Assembly: GCA_051294375.1 (NCBI GenBank)
Contig: CM119264.1
Location: forward strand, 17,186,278-17,250,277
Source: Paraspadella gotoi
Taxonomy: Eukaryota > Chaetognatha
Direction of reading: 5' to 3'
Length of the DNA: 64,000 nucleotides
The position numbers and the translations under genes are program-made. Shown here piece after piece: positions 11,812 through 21,500 of this stretch (position 1 is its first letter; each line of letters starts with the position of its first letter). The notes below the pieces were generated by a model. The model had not been told where the DNA came from. It made no database searches and saw only the letters and a program-made list of their open reading frames with translations.

Positions 11812-12895
11812 GATAAGAGAGAGAGAAAATAAAAGAAAGGGGGGTTAAAAAGGAGGGAAAGGCAAAAACGCGGCGGATGGCATTAGAGAAAAATTCATTT
11901 CCTTTTCCCCGTTTCACCCCGTCGGTTTTCAAAAGAACAATTTGCATAATTTTTGTCCGGATGAGAGACACAGAAAGAGAGAGTAAGAGGCGCACATCTT
12001 TTTCTCTCTGAGAAACTATTCATACCGTTTTCAGGGAAACGTTCTCTTCCTCTGAGAATATCATGCAGTGAAACCCTTTTTTTTTTTTTACTTTGCGTCG
12101 CGGAAAAAAAAGAATTCTTGACTATTTCATTCTCGAAGGATTGTTGCGTTATGACGGATCGATGCCTCGCGTTGGCGTCTTTGTGAATTAATCCTCCACT
12201 TCGCAAGAGACCGATGTGACACTCATGAAATTTTATGATGGAAAAAAATTGTTCATGAAGCTATGACGTTGCGAATTTATTTTTATGGCGTTTTATCATT
12301 TAAACTGGCGACATTTTGTTTTTATGGAGACCTAAAATTTTTTCGTGATTTACTATTAGTTATTTCCACTTTTTCTCTGATTAACGTTCAATTGAGAGAA
12401 AAAGTGAGAATTTTAATTTCTTTCCTTTAAAGAAAATAAAATCGTTCTACGACTGATATCGTGGTCAAGAATTTCATCCTCTATTTTTATTCATAATATT
12501 TATGATATAAAACTGATAGAAAACAATACGACAAATCAACTTTTTAGTCTTTCATCGAATAAAGCAAAGAGTGACGAAAGACGATAACAAATAGAGTGAA
12601 ATGTCAAAGGATATCAGAAAAAATGATCGGCGTCGACTTGGCATGGTAAGCCGCGGTCGTCCGTATCCAGAACAAAAAAAAACTTAGAACCGATGAATAG
12701 ATCTGTCAACATATAGATAAGCTTGTCACATTTCACAATGCTACATACACTTCCGACTAATAAAAGGGTAATTCTAAAATTATCGAATTACGGTAAATAA
12801 CAGCGAATAATTGTCTGTTTTTAAAATTAGCTTACCCAAATGAAAAAGGTAAAGAAGAAAACGAGGCATTTGAGGCAAGTCTGCAGCATCGCCAT
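1808..12895 (-). CDS. Tetraspanin, 5' part (exons 1-2 only)
   Basis: Exon 1 (12836-12895) starts at ATG 12895 and codes 20 residues: a short cytosolic N-terminus with Cys7 and Cys10 (CLKC), then FFFTFFIW. It ends in phase 0 at a strong GTAAGC donor. Exon 2 (1808-1883) follows an acceptor TTTCAG in phase 0. It continues LIGMAAVSVMLYLRFDPEWN and ends in phase 1 at GTGAGG. Joined, they give the tetraspanin start: juxtamembrane cysteines that are usually palmitoylated, TM1, and the first residues of the small extracellular loop. As I recall, many animal tetraspanins have their first intron in phase 0 right after the FW/IW of TM1, as here. Intron 1 is about 11 kb. The remaining exons (TM2, large loop with CCG, TM3-4) must lie left of position 1. 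The subfamily cannot be told from 45 residues. Confidence 0.72.
1941..2074. repeat. (AG)n microsatellite, imperfect
   Basis: About 130 bases of AG repeats with a few interruptions, just 57 bases 5' (on the minus strand) of tetraspanin exon 2, inside intron 1. Confidence 0.95.
2275..2447. repeat. CTTT/TTTC-rich tract
   Basis: Imperfect CTTT tetranucleotide repeats with T runs. The lysine-rich minus-strand ORF over it is a translation of the repeat. Confidence 0.85.
2880..3990. repeat. Minisatellite, 13 copies of an 80-95 bp unit
   Basis: A unit with the core TTTATAAAAGTGACC followed by a purine-rich arm (GAAGGAAAGGGTTGAGTGG, GCGTGAGGAAAATG) recurs at about 2900, 2980, 3060, 3145, 3232, 3322, 3412, 3500, 3585, 3672, 3755, 3870 and 3955. 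Copies differ mainly by one-base indels in A and G runs. It lies in intron 1 of the tetraspanin gene. No ORF spans the array. Confidence 0.9.
4000..4830. other. Intronic AT-rich sequence, no feature seen
   Basis: Unique-looking sequence with an open plus-strand frame (4366-4875) whose 3' half is simple repeat. The first 100 codons are AT-rich with no recognisable domain, so I do not call a gene. Confidence 0.4.
4832..5040. repeat. GAAA-rich tract
   Basis: Imperfect GAAA/AAAG tetranucleotide array. It causes the long phenylalanine/serine ORFs on the minus strand. Confidence 0.85.
5330..5395. repeat. CT-rich microsatellite
   Basis: CT dinucleotide repeats with TTC interruptions, preceded by a purine-rich arm (5170-5280). 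Confidence 0.9.
5540..6120 (+). repeat. AT-rich dispersed repeat, copy 1
   Basis: This copy shares segments in reverse complement with 27825-28310 and 28620-28890. Examples are TACCGCTAA...CGGGCAGATCCG...TTCAAACTTGT near 6027-6075, and CGATGGAATCGTCCAAGTG with the adjacent GGGTAGGAAAGTGTGAGATT near 5700-5755. The middle is ATTAATTAATTA-rich. No ORF, so this is a non-autonomous element of unknown class. Confidence 0.7.
6334..6615 (+). pseudogene. Acidic 21-bp repeat ORF (DDDDNQS units) with one stop
   Basis: From ATG 6334 the frame reads MVC then about eleven copies of a seven-residue DDDDNQS unit coded by a 21-bp minisatellite. It ends in a non-repeat acidic, amphipathic tail (EDVVEEVIKDLLEVL) and TAA at 6613. 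One unit carries TAA at 6463-6465 where the others have CAA or GAA. Differences between copies are mostly AGC/AGT and AAT/AAC, silent in this frame, plus AAT/AGT and CAA/GAA. This could be a decayed or misread acidic exon, or simply a minisatellite. It lies in the tetraspanin intron on the opposite strand. Confidence 0.3.
6752..6825. repeat. (CT)n microsatellite
   Basis: CT repeats with one CC interruption. Confidence 0.95.
6948..7142 (+). CDS. Small ORF with basic head and DDDK repeats, unrecognised
   Basis: A 64-residue frame starts at ATG 6948. An Arg/Lys-rich head (about residues 1-22) is followed by EIENYDDDRG, then four DDDK/N units coded by a 12-bp repeat (GACGACGATAAA), then a unique tail ending at TAA 7140. 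The overlapping frames give only repeat translations. No splice partner or domain was found. It resembles the neighbouring DDDDNQS locus in being an Asp-coding GAC repeat, so it may be simple sequence only. Confidence 0.2.
   Translation: MKSRRKKQRRRSRRKGKREIENYDDDRGLEDDDKDDDKDDDKDDDNEAGNNGSLVFHDVCPGRR
7143..8000. other. Intronic stretch, no feature seen
   Basis: Purine-rich then CT-rich sequence. It includes three TTACGTA units (about 7532-7552). No credible exon on either strand. Confidence 0.4.
8010..8235 (+). mobile_element. tRNA-derived SINE
   Basis: The segment carries a good Pol III box B (GGTTCAATCCC at 8088-8098). A box-A-like segment TGGCTTGGACAG lies about 40 bases upstream (8047-8058). 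The tail is non-tRNA (AGTGACATGGGGTGG...). A second, diverged copy at 32175-32290 shares CTTGGACAGCTA and AGTACTC...ACCAACCG. The copy on the plus strand lies in the minus-strand tetraspanin intron. Confidence 0.6.
9313..9376. repeat. GTGAATG-type degenerate 9-bp repeat
   Basis: Repeats of AATGTGGTG/AATGATGTG, which read as NV/VN in one plus frame. The ORF containing it (9107-9379) starts in a GC-rich patch but shows no domain. Confidence 0.6.
9400..10680. other. Intronic stretch with a 10-N gap
   Basis: AT-rich sequence with an assembly gap at 9843-9852 and short CT tracts near 10135 and 10240. A minus-strand frame (9764-10054) crosses the gap. It is not tetraspanin-like enough to call an exon. 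Confidence 0.4.
10690..10798. repeat. (ATC)n-(GTC)n-(ATC)n compound microsatellite
   Basis: About 18 ATC units, 8 GTC units, then about 11 further ATC-type units. Confidence 0.95.
11496..11558. repeat. (AG)n microsatellite
   Basis: Uninterrupted AG run. Confidence 0.95.
11714..11825. repeat. (AG)n microsatellite, imperfect
   Basis: AG repeats with GG and AA interruptions. Confidence 0.95.
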
Positions 12896-13446
12896 CTTGA
12901 TTCGATTTCGGATTTTGTTGCATCAACTTTTTAGTTTCGTATCTTCTTTGGTTTTTCACGTTTTCGATTTTTTGTCTTGAGATGTTTATTGGAGCGAGGA
13001 TTGCGGTATCGCTGGTTCGGTCGGTATTCACGGCATTGTCCAATGTCCAAGTCCTCAGGATTTGGGAATCTGTCAATTTTAATAAAAAAAAGAGTGTTTA
13101 ATGATCAAATTTAGAAATAACGACATTTTATATCGTAACTATTTTAATTTGTTTTTAACCTAAATATTTACATTTTATTTAGTGGGGAAAATTTGTTTGG
13201 CTATATACAAATGAAAATGTTTTTTTAATTCTAAACATAAGCGTTAAGCTTACTTTCAAATATCATTTGTATTATATATAGGGGCTTTAACTTTAAGTTT
13301 AAATTTGATTTAAATTAAATAAATATTCAGACATGTAGAATTAATAATATTTAAAATAAAAATGGTATTGGTATTACATGAGTGTGGCCATGTTTTGTTT
13401 TTTTGTATTTTTTTTTTTTTTTTTTGGTTATCGCTTATTGGTTAAT

Positions 13447-13787
13447 GGTCATGGCGCCGATCGGAAGTCTATCATTTCAAGACGAAATCTTAAAGGTAAA
13501 TATTAAAGCGGTCTGGAGCCTCAGGTGGTGCCGGTGCCGATGTCAAGTCATAAGAACGATGATAAGAAAAAGAGGGACCGAATTTGTGTTCAGTAAAACT
13601 CTGAAGCAGAAGACAAGTGAGAGCCGTCGCTGGGGAAAGGATATCCTATTGGAGCTGAACCATGCTCCCTTTCCCTGCTTTTTTCTTTTCTTCTTTAGGG
13701 CCGGTTTACGCCCAAGCTTACTGCCTGCCCGCCGAAGCAGAATTCGGCGGCATCACCTATTCCAGAGACCAAAAAATTAGACGATGA
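13447..13787 (+). CDS. Possible two-exon fragment, unrecognised
   Basis: An open frame from ATG 13447 or 13451 runs to a donor at 13616 (CAA|GTGAGA, phase 1). An 82-base intron with a strong pyrimidine tract ends at TTTAG 13698. The next exon (13699-13787) continues in frame: PVYAQAYCLPAEAEFGGITY, then a basic end and TGA. The small intron is the best evidence. The upstream frame is ambiguous: another frame reads VVPVPMSSHKNDDKKKRDR and could be the true one with a different donor. It sits just 5' of tetraspanin exon 1 on the opposite strand. No family recognised. Confidence 0.3.
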
Positions 13788-13799
13788 GTTCAGCTTTTA

Positions 13800-15470
13800 C
13801 ATCACTCAAAAAGACATTTCGGCATATTGCGCGGGGATCGTCTAATAAAGCGCGATTCAAACAAAAGGTACCGCCAAGGACCGCCAGGGTAACAGTGAAA
13901 ACGGAGATGTGCCAAAAAACTTTGGAATGTTGAGAGGTTCCCGTATAAACTTCAACGAGTTAAATTTGTTTTGTATGATAACCGTTTTTATTTCACTGAC
14001 AACTATGGACATCATTCTACATCGCGAGTTTTCAAAAGGTACATGAAATTAATAAAGCATAGAAAAACATTTTTTTTTAAATTTCCGTTTAAAAATCGTA
14101 CTCGGTTCAAAATTTTATTTTGATTTAGCATCCCACCTCGAAAAAAGAGAAGAGTCGTGTAATCCAGCTGGGATCGCTGTGGGAGATTAATAGTCGGTGC
14201 CCGAAGGCTCGATCCTGCGATCCTGCGAAAGGTCGAACCCGAAGATGTTTATCACGGATTCTTGAGCAGAGTAGGTGCGAGGGAGATCACCGCTCCCCTC
14301 ACAGACGACGAAGTGAGAAAGGGGGAGAGTGAATAAGGGTTAGAAAGTTACGGGGATTCGCGGTGACGGAGAGAACGAAGAATCAACTTTTTATGTTCGG
14401 TCGGTTGACAGTTGTTAAGGATTGTGAAGTTCGGAAGAACGAACGAGGGCAGTAGTAATCCCACCGAGACGCTCGAAGCAAAGATTGACGCAAGTTTCTT
14501 TGGCCCAAGGGAGACGAAGGGACGCCTTTTATTTGCAAAACGAAGAACAACTATTTTTTTAAAAAAATATTACATTCAATTTAACTGTTAAAATTATTAA
14601 CAGATTATTTAAACAAAAAATTAATATAATTTGGTGAAACGTTGGACAAAGGCAATAAAACGTCAAAAGTTTTAGTTTTTAAAAGTTTACGCACGAATTG
14701 ATTACTTTTTTGTTTCAAAACTATCCTTGGTTCCGAAAGAATTTTCGAAACGGTAAAAGTTTTTGGGTTTTTTTTTTCGCGCCCAGCCGCTGAGCAGTTG
14801 CTGGATGGAGGGAGGTTTCCTTGAAAGGCAGACGCACGGACAAGTGGCCGGGTTATTGAGTCTGCCTTCACATGAAGAGGAAGGGAGAAGGAGGGGGAGG
14901 AGGAGGAGGAGGAAGAGCAGGGAGAGCGTCAACGAGGACGACGACGTGGAAAACGATGAAAAAGGAACGATGGATAAAGACTTTTAAGGAATACGGAGTC
15001 TTTCACGGTAAATCGGGAACGAGTAGAATGTCGCGTGAACGCCTAATTTTCTACAATGGTAAATCTATTACGGACATGAAAAGTTGGCTTTAAAATTGAC
15101 TGTTTAAATTTTTTGTTATTCACATAATTATAGTCTTCCTCATACGAATATTCATCATCAACATCTTATCACAAAGACCACATTTATATTTATATTTATA
15201 ATTATTCGTATCAACAACAACAATCTTCTCCAATTATCCAAATACATTATTATACAATATACAGCTCGTATCATCATCGAAATAATTATTATCTGCAATA
15301 CGCTTCTTTTTTATTTTAATCCTCTCTAATACGTAACCGAAATTTTTGCCCTTTACGATTTAGGCTTTTATTATTGTGATCACTATATTACGTATTACAT
15401 ATAAGAGAAAAAACGGATAATCCATAAAATTATTTTGTTTTTTGCCGTCGTTAAAATGTATATCTCTTAA
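13800..15470. other. Stretch without a supported gene
   Basis: Mixed sequence. A plus-strand frame of about 55 codons at 14165-14335 is cysteine/arginine-rich with no supporting junctions. A GGA-rich tract lies at 14880-14930. Downstream it is AT-rich. Confidence 0.4.
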
Positions 15471-15479
15471 TACAATTAT

Positions 15480-15728
15480 TCTAATAATAAAACTGTCCTG
15501 ACTAGGTAGGTATGTGGATAAGGCGTTAAGTGGACTGATGATGACTTCTATAACACCCTGTAGCAACCATGGATGGGGTCCAGGGCTTTGAACCAGGCTT
15601 GGGAGTTTGCCACGAGCCCCAAGGCGGCTTACGGCTACGCTTACGGCCACGATACCTGGAGGTTAAGGATTGAACCCGGTACCTAGTGGTCACGAGCTGA
15701 TGGCTTTACTCAATGAGCCAGAGGGTCA
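15480..15728 (-). mobile_element. tRNA-derived SINE, minus orientation
   Basis: Read on the minus strand, box A TGGCTCATTGAG (15709-15720) is followed about 35 bases on by box B GGGTTCAATCC (15667-15677). This is the internal Pol III promoter layout of a tRNA. A non-tRNA body to about 15480 contains a GTAAGC-type 12-base near-repeat (CGTAAGC/CGTAGC) and ends in AT-rich sequence. The family differs from the 8010 copy. No intact tRNA cloverleaf, so not a tRNA gene. Confidence 0.6.
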
Positions 15729-15894
15729 CAACTGAAAGTGTCATGCTTATAGGCGGGGTGAACCTAGGCAATGCCCGACTACAGGTACATGTTGCTTGCC
15801 TGTTTTGTTTAACACGATACTGTGGTTAGTAACTAAGTTTATTATACGATTCGTTTAGCAACTCGCCCTTTTTTTGGCCCCCTGATTGGTTTTT

Positions 15895-16110
15895 GCGGTC
15901 TCCAGAATGGTTATTCCCGAGCCCCCATTGTCTGATCGACTTTGTTGTCCGCCCAATCAGTTTTTCTTCGCGCTTAAATGGGCTTTGCCGGTCGCCTGAT
16001 TAGATTTTCCAGCCGCCTGATTTTTATTTGCCAGACTCATGATTGATTTGTCAGCCACCTGATTAATGTTTTTCGTCCGTCCGACTAGTTTTGGTAGTGA
16101 CTCACTCTCA
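15895..16110. repeat. Degenerate 21-22 bp tandem repeat
   Basis: Units built around GCCGCCTGATT...TTTTCC recur, for example near 15995, 16015, 16050 and 16060. In the minus frame they read as NQAxGKS-like units ending at TGA near 15957. This could be simple repeat or a short repetitive ORF. Confidence 0.5.
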
Positions 16111-16617
16111 CTAAGCCCAAGAACTCCCGCGCATGTTTTTTTCAAAATGATACGGGCGAGTTGATCTGCGACTTGCAGCGATTTCGTCTCGGTGTAAGAT
16201 ATAATTGGTCAAAAACAGAGGAGGTCGCTACTCTCATCTTACAGTGTGAATAGCTGGGTCTGGGAGACTTTTCCGTCAGTTGCCTTTCCTCAACTTCGGA
16301 CCCGAGGGTTTGAACGTCCCATCTCAATTTTACTAGGAACGTTCCGACAAAGGGTAGAACCCGGGTCCATTGCTTTCGGAGATGAAGCTTTACCCCATAT
16401 TCGATGGATAGTAATACTATGTCATATTAGCTCATTTTACTCATATTACGTGATCAAAAAATAACTAACTTATTTAATCTAAAAACATATGATGAAAATC
16501 TGAATCAGATATCCGAAATTAAAATTATTTTATGAAATTGATACAACCAATATAAATATAATTTTGATAATTTTCTATTTTAACTTTAAGGTAAGTTTTT
16601 TTATTGATATGTTATTA

Positions 16618-16662
16618 TTAGAGCAGGGATCGAACCAGGGACCTTTCCAATCGAAAGCATTT
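16618..16662 (-). other. tRNA-like fragment with box B
   Basis: The minus strand reads GGTCCCTGGTTCGATCCC, a good T-loop/box B. The T-stem does not pair properly and no acceptor stem is visible, so this is a tRNA relic or SINE piece. A similar remnant with GGGTTCTACCC on the minus strand lies at about 16350-16400. Confidence 0.35.
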
Positions 16663-16738
16663 TGTCGCTTTCATTTTTTCCTCTTGGTTCTTTTGTTCCT
16701 TTTCAACCAAAAAAGAATTTTTCCTTCCGTTTTCGTGC

Positions 16739-17035
16739 TTACATTCCCTCGTCTAGAATTGACCAGCGTTTTTGTCGTCCAGCCAACGGGAAACGCATCG
16801 CTTCCAAACTCAACTCCTTTGTGTATGGCGTCCACCGCCTATTGGTACACGTCGACACGAACTCGTTCGGGTCCCTCCGCGCCCCTCCCCCCCTTTCCGA
16901 TGCCCTCCTCCCTGCCTCATGAGTCGCGCCATCGGCACGAAACCCTGAAGAATCTCTGGAAACGTCGGCGGGAACGGGGACGACGCTGAGGCTGTCGGCT
17001 GCGTCTGAGGCGGAGATCGCTGCGTCGTTGAATTT
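16739..17035 (-). CDS. Terminal coding exon without a Met, unrecognised
   Basis: On the minus strand an acceptor (TTTTTTAG, 17036-17043) opens a phase-0 frame of 98 codons that ends at TAA 16739-16741. It starts KFNDAAISASDAADSLSVVP, has an Arg/Gly-rich middle (GGGARRDPNEF) and ends RQKRWSILDEGM. Third positions are GC-rich, as in the tubulin and WDR86 exons here, and the frame is closed just upstream, so the acceptor is needed. There is no domain I recognise. The upstream exons should lie at higher coordinates, between here and 18.5 kb or beyond; I did not find them. A plus-strand frame over the same bases (16662-16922) is also open and is the main alternative. Confidence 0.42.
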   Translation of the reverse strand, partial: KFNDAAISASDAADSLSVVPVPADVSRDSSGFRADGATHEAGRRASERGGGARRDPNEFVSTCTNRRWTPYTKELSLEAMRFPLAGRQKRWSILDEGM

Positions 17036-17129
17036 CTAAAAAACGTAAAACGAGACTCTCTCTGGTCGTGGAAGAAGGCGAATGATATCATTTTATAAGA
17101 ACCTGTATCGAAAAGCGTCAAGGCAAACG

Positions 17130-18523
17130 CTTAAAGGGAGGGGTTAGAAAGATCCAAGGAAAAATAACATCTCACGGATTCGTGTACGAAACTAAAATAA
17201 AAAAAAAACAAACGAATCGTTTTTAAAGATTTTTCATCGTCGCCGTAGACAAAGCAAAATATCGTGGTTTACACCATTGAAAGATTACGGTACAGCGACA
17301 AAAAGATTAGTTTCATTCGTAAATAATTTCGCCGTCGTCGTCTATGTTTGTCGTCATCATCGTCGATGACTTGGTCTAATTTCCGTCTTTATTTATATTT
17401 TTATTTATCCTCTTCATAATTTATGAATATTTTTTTTTCCCCGATACAAAGTAACACTTTTTTAACGTTTTTTAATCGTGGCATGACCTGCTCAAATTTA
17501 AAAAGATGTTTTTAAAACTTTTAACTAAAGAACTAAGTAAATTCAATAATAATTTGTTCGCCGTGCCTGTTTTTTTTAAAGTCTTTCTACCTGGTGCCAC
17601 GAGCTTCACTTTTTACATATTATATAGGCGAAAGAGAAAAAAATCAAAAAAAAAAAATGAAATCATATAAAACAGAAGCCCCTTTGTCGTACTACCAATG
17701 AGACCGGTTCAGCGCTTCTTGAAATGATATAGCTTTTATGTATTCTTCTATCATGTTTTCTCTTCTTATGAATGCATGACGTTTAAATCATCTCCTTATT
17801 TTTAGTTCCTTTAATATTTTGATTTAGTCGATTACTAAGTATTCTTTTTTTTTTGTTTTGAACCGGAATGAATACGAAAACCGAAATTCGTGCTTTTGAA
17901 TTCGAATCGAATTTATCTGTGTAACTTTTTAAATAAAAATGTTTAATGTTTATTGAGTATCTGCTTAAATGACAATGATAAAGATTTATTTTACTTTGGT
18001 TTTTCTAGTTGCTTTACTGTGCTTTATAATGATAAAATCAATATCGAGTATTTTTCTCACACATACGCAGACTATTTTTCGATAAACAAAAACGGCTCGA
18101 CTTTCCGTCCTGATCGCTTTCCTCATTTAAAATTCAAATCATATTCCTGTTCAACGCCCTGTCTTAACAAATCTACGAATCTAAAAACAACACTGTTTAC
18201 CTGTATCTGGAAAAACAGTCAATCGTACGATAAAACGCGTTCGAAATTGATTTCTAGTTGTTGATCAAAAATTGTCAATGATCAAAAATTCCCCTCTTCC
18301 GCTTACGAAACACTTTCTTTGTGAATATAAACAAGTTTAAAAATTTTGTAGAGAAAAAAAAAATTCCGTTTGGATTTAAATCGTTACGTTTGGTCGATTT
18401 TTCTCTTGCATAAAAAAAATTTTAGAATGATAAAAAAGTAAAATAAACAAAATCGTAAAGAAGCCAAAAAAAATATTATTATATTTATTGCTACTACACT
18501 TCCCGTCGTGAGAAAAACAACAG
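17130..18523. other. Intergenic AT-rich sequence
   Basis: AT-rich sequence with homopolymer runs. A short GTC-rich patch at 17330-17370 reads QVIDDDDDK on the minus strand after a TTAG, a weak candidate exon for the 16739 gene. Nothing else is supported. Confidence 0.35.
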
Positions 18524-18555
18524 TATAAAAAGACAAAGAAACGCGACCAACATCC

Positions 18556-21500
18556 ATGATGGGTTGTGGCCATTCTGACATTTCTGGACAGGAGTGCGAG
18601 TACGAGCTACAGACTTGCTCTGGTCATGAGGCGGGAATTAACTGTATGGCACTCAGTGACGATGAGTCCCTTTTGGTCACTGGCAGCGAAGACAACACGG
18701 CCAGGATGTGGACAACCAAGACCAAAAAGTGCGAGTGCATTGGCGTGCTAAGAGTAAGTAATTATAGGTTTTTGTTTGTTGAATTGCTTAATAGATAACT
18801 GGACTGAAAAGCTTTTTGGGATGTTTACTCAACAGTAAAAATAAATTAATTTCACGGGAATGAAAGAGCCAAAAAGGAAAACAAGAACGGTAATTCAAAT
18901 GTGTTGCGCTGCAGTGACTGCCTTATCACAAGTATTTATCGTGACATGACATCATATCACGAGACATAACATGACTACATGACTACAATAACATTCTTAG
19001 CCCATATATTTATGACATGCACTGCATCAAAATTCCGTCTTTTATTTATTTTTATTTTTCAGATTTCCTGAAGGCGGCGCTAGCAGTCCCTTAGGCTTAG
19101 ATTTAAGATTTTTTTCTGTCTTAACAAAAGAGCAACCAACTATATGCAAATTATGTGCATTTTAACTTAAGTGGGAGAGACCAACGAACAGACATACCAA
19201 CCGACCGACCGACCGACGGACCGACCGACGGAAAAGTGACTTAAACAGTACTTATAGCGGCGCAACTAAAAAGAAAAAAAAAAGTACATCAAAACAAAGA
19301 AAAAGAGAGAAATAGTATTAGTACAAGCGATTACAAAAAAGATTAACATTTTTTGCTAAGAAATTAATTAGTCTGAAACATTTTCCTACTAAGCTCAGTA
19401 GCAGCTCTTTAACAAAAGGGATTTGGAATGCGAATAAAATTTTAAAAACAAGTGTAAAAAGGAGTGGGGAAAAAAAGAGAGAAAAGAGAAAAAGAGGGAG
19501 AAAGACGGAAGGAGGAGAAAACACGTAGCGCATAATCATCATCGTCTTTTTATCCTCCCTCTCGTTATTCCAGGGTCACAAGGGTTACATCTCGAGCGTG
19601 GCCATGAACGAAAATTTCGTAATTACGGGTTCGTCAGACGCGACTGTGAGGATTTGGGACATCACGACCTGCGAGTGTGTTCACGTCTGCGTAGGTAGGG
19701 AGTTACCCTCAACCTGATAACCGATAAAAATTAACTAGATATCGAGTGACGGTATTATGGGAGTATTATGTACTCCCATTCTTTTCGCTCTTTCGTCTTC
19801 ACCCTAGTTTTAAAGTCAAAGCTAAAATTAGCATTAAAGAAAAATAAAGCAGAAAAAGAGATGGTTCAAAGGATAGAAGGATGATTAGAAGGGTATCGAA
19901 ACAAAGTTATGTTAAAACGTAAAAGATTATTTAACAAAGATAAGGAGAAAAAAATACCTTCTGTCTTAAAATTCAAAAAAACCTATGTTTCCAGAAGGAA
20001 GTAAGCAGAAAAAAACAGATGTCAGGTATGCTCCGCCTTGGAAAACAAAAGATTTCAAAATGTTAAGAAACACAACTAATATCTTTATTTATTACATTTC
20101 ATTGGCTTTATGAACCACATTTTTCGAATACTTTTTTAATTTACTTTAAATTATCGTAGTAGTCAGAGAGGATCAGTAAAAAAAATTTAATGAATTTGTA
20201 AATAGTAGAGGTAAAACAAAAATACCGTTTGAGATTTTCGATAAATCAAAACAATCTCTCAAAGGATCTTTTTTAAAATTAGCCTAATTTTTTGTTCAGG
20301 TTCTATTTCTGTAGAGAAAATAGTTCTAATTCCAGTTTATGTCTTAAATTAAATTCATATGCATGTTCAAAACGGTTTTAATAGAGAGATTTTCACTGGT
20401 CAAATGGTCATGAGACTATTCCCTATTTTCACGATTTACATCTCCCATAAATTTTCTTTCACTCGTAGATTTTGCATACAGGTCACCTCGGGATGATCAC
20501 TCAATTGATTACCTACGGAAATTACGTATTTAGCGCCTCTTATGACCGGACGGCTCGATGCTGGGAATTAGACACTGGAGATTATCTGCGCGAGTTTAAA
20601 GGTCACACACACGCCATTATCCCCATGATCTTCATCGAGAAAAAGGCGGACCCGCCCCCGAAAGAAAAATCACCTACCCCGCCACCAGGTAGAGCCGAGA
20701 TGAACAAAGTAAAAAAGGTCCAAATTGACCATTTCTCGAGCCAGGTTCTTTCCAAAATTTAAATGACCATTATTAAAAGGGCTATTAATCATTTCTGTAA
20801 ATAAAAAATAAATCAAGACAAGAAACATAATCTAACAAGAAAAGCACATAATTTCATTTTTCTTTTGTCCTAACTTTGTTATAATTTCTTCCACTTTTAG
20901 TCATGGAGGAGGAAACTGGAAAAAAAAAGAAAAAAAAGAAAAAGAAAAGTCAAGAAGATCCGGACGCCATCACTCCAGCGCCAGAGGAAGAGAAAAAAGA
21001 GGAGGTCGACGAATACGCCATCTTTTTCGATCACGTCCTTATAACCGGCTCAACGGGTAAATCTGTAAAATAATACTAGTTGTGTCATCTCCCGAGAACT
21101 AATTTATGATGCTTATTCTAACATAAACCCTTTTCAAGCACTACCAGTTTTTATTTTTTGTAATATTAATCCTTGCAAAGCAAAGTAAAATGATGATTAA
21201 TCATGTTGACTGTTGCAGACTCTACAATTCGACTTTACAACATGCATAAAAAGAAGACTCAACGCCTGTATGAGGGGCACGAGGGTCCAGTCCTTTGCAT
21301 GGCGACGGATCCGAAGGAGACCCAACTGTTCTCAGGGTCGCAGGACTCTAAGATTATCAAGTGGGACATTGCCAAACAGGAGATTCTCAAAAAGATTGAA
21401 GCTCACCAGTCCTCCGTACTCACTCTCACGGTGCGCTCCTAATTTTTCTTTTTTTTGTGAGGCCGGTGAAAGAGCTCTCTCTCATCTGGAAAGAGCTATT

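Noticed and set aside
14165-14340. Cys/Arg-rich plus-strand frame as a peptide precursor
   Set aside because: No start, signal peptide or junction; the resemblance is compositional.
16618-16662. Functional tRNA gene
   Set aside because: Box B is good but the T-stem mismatches and no acceptor or anticodon arm can be drawn.
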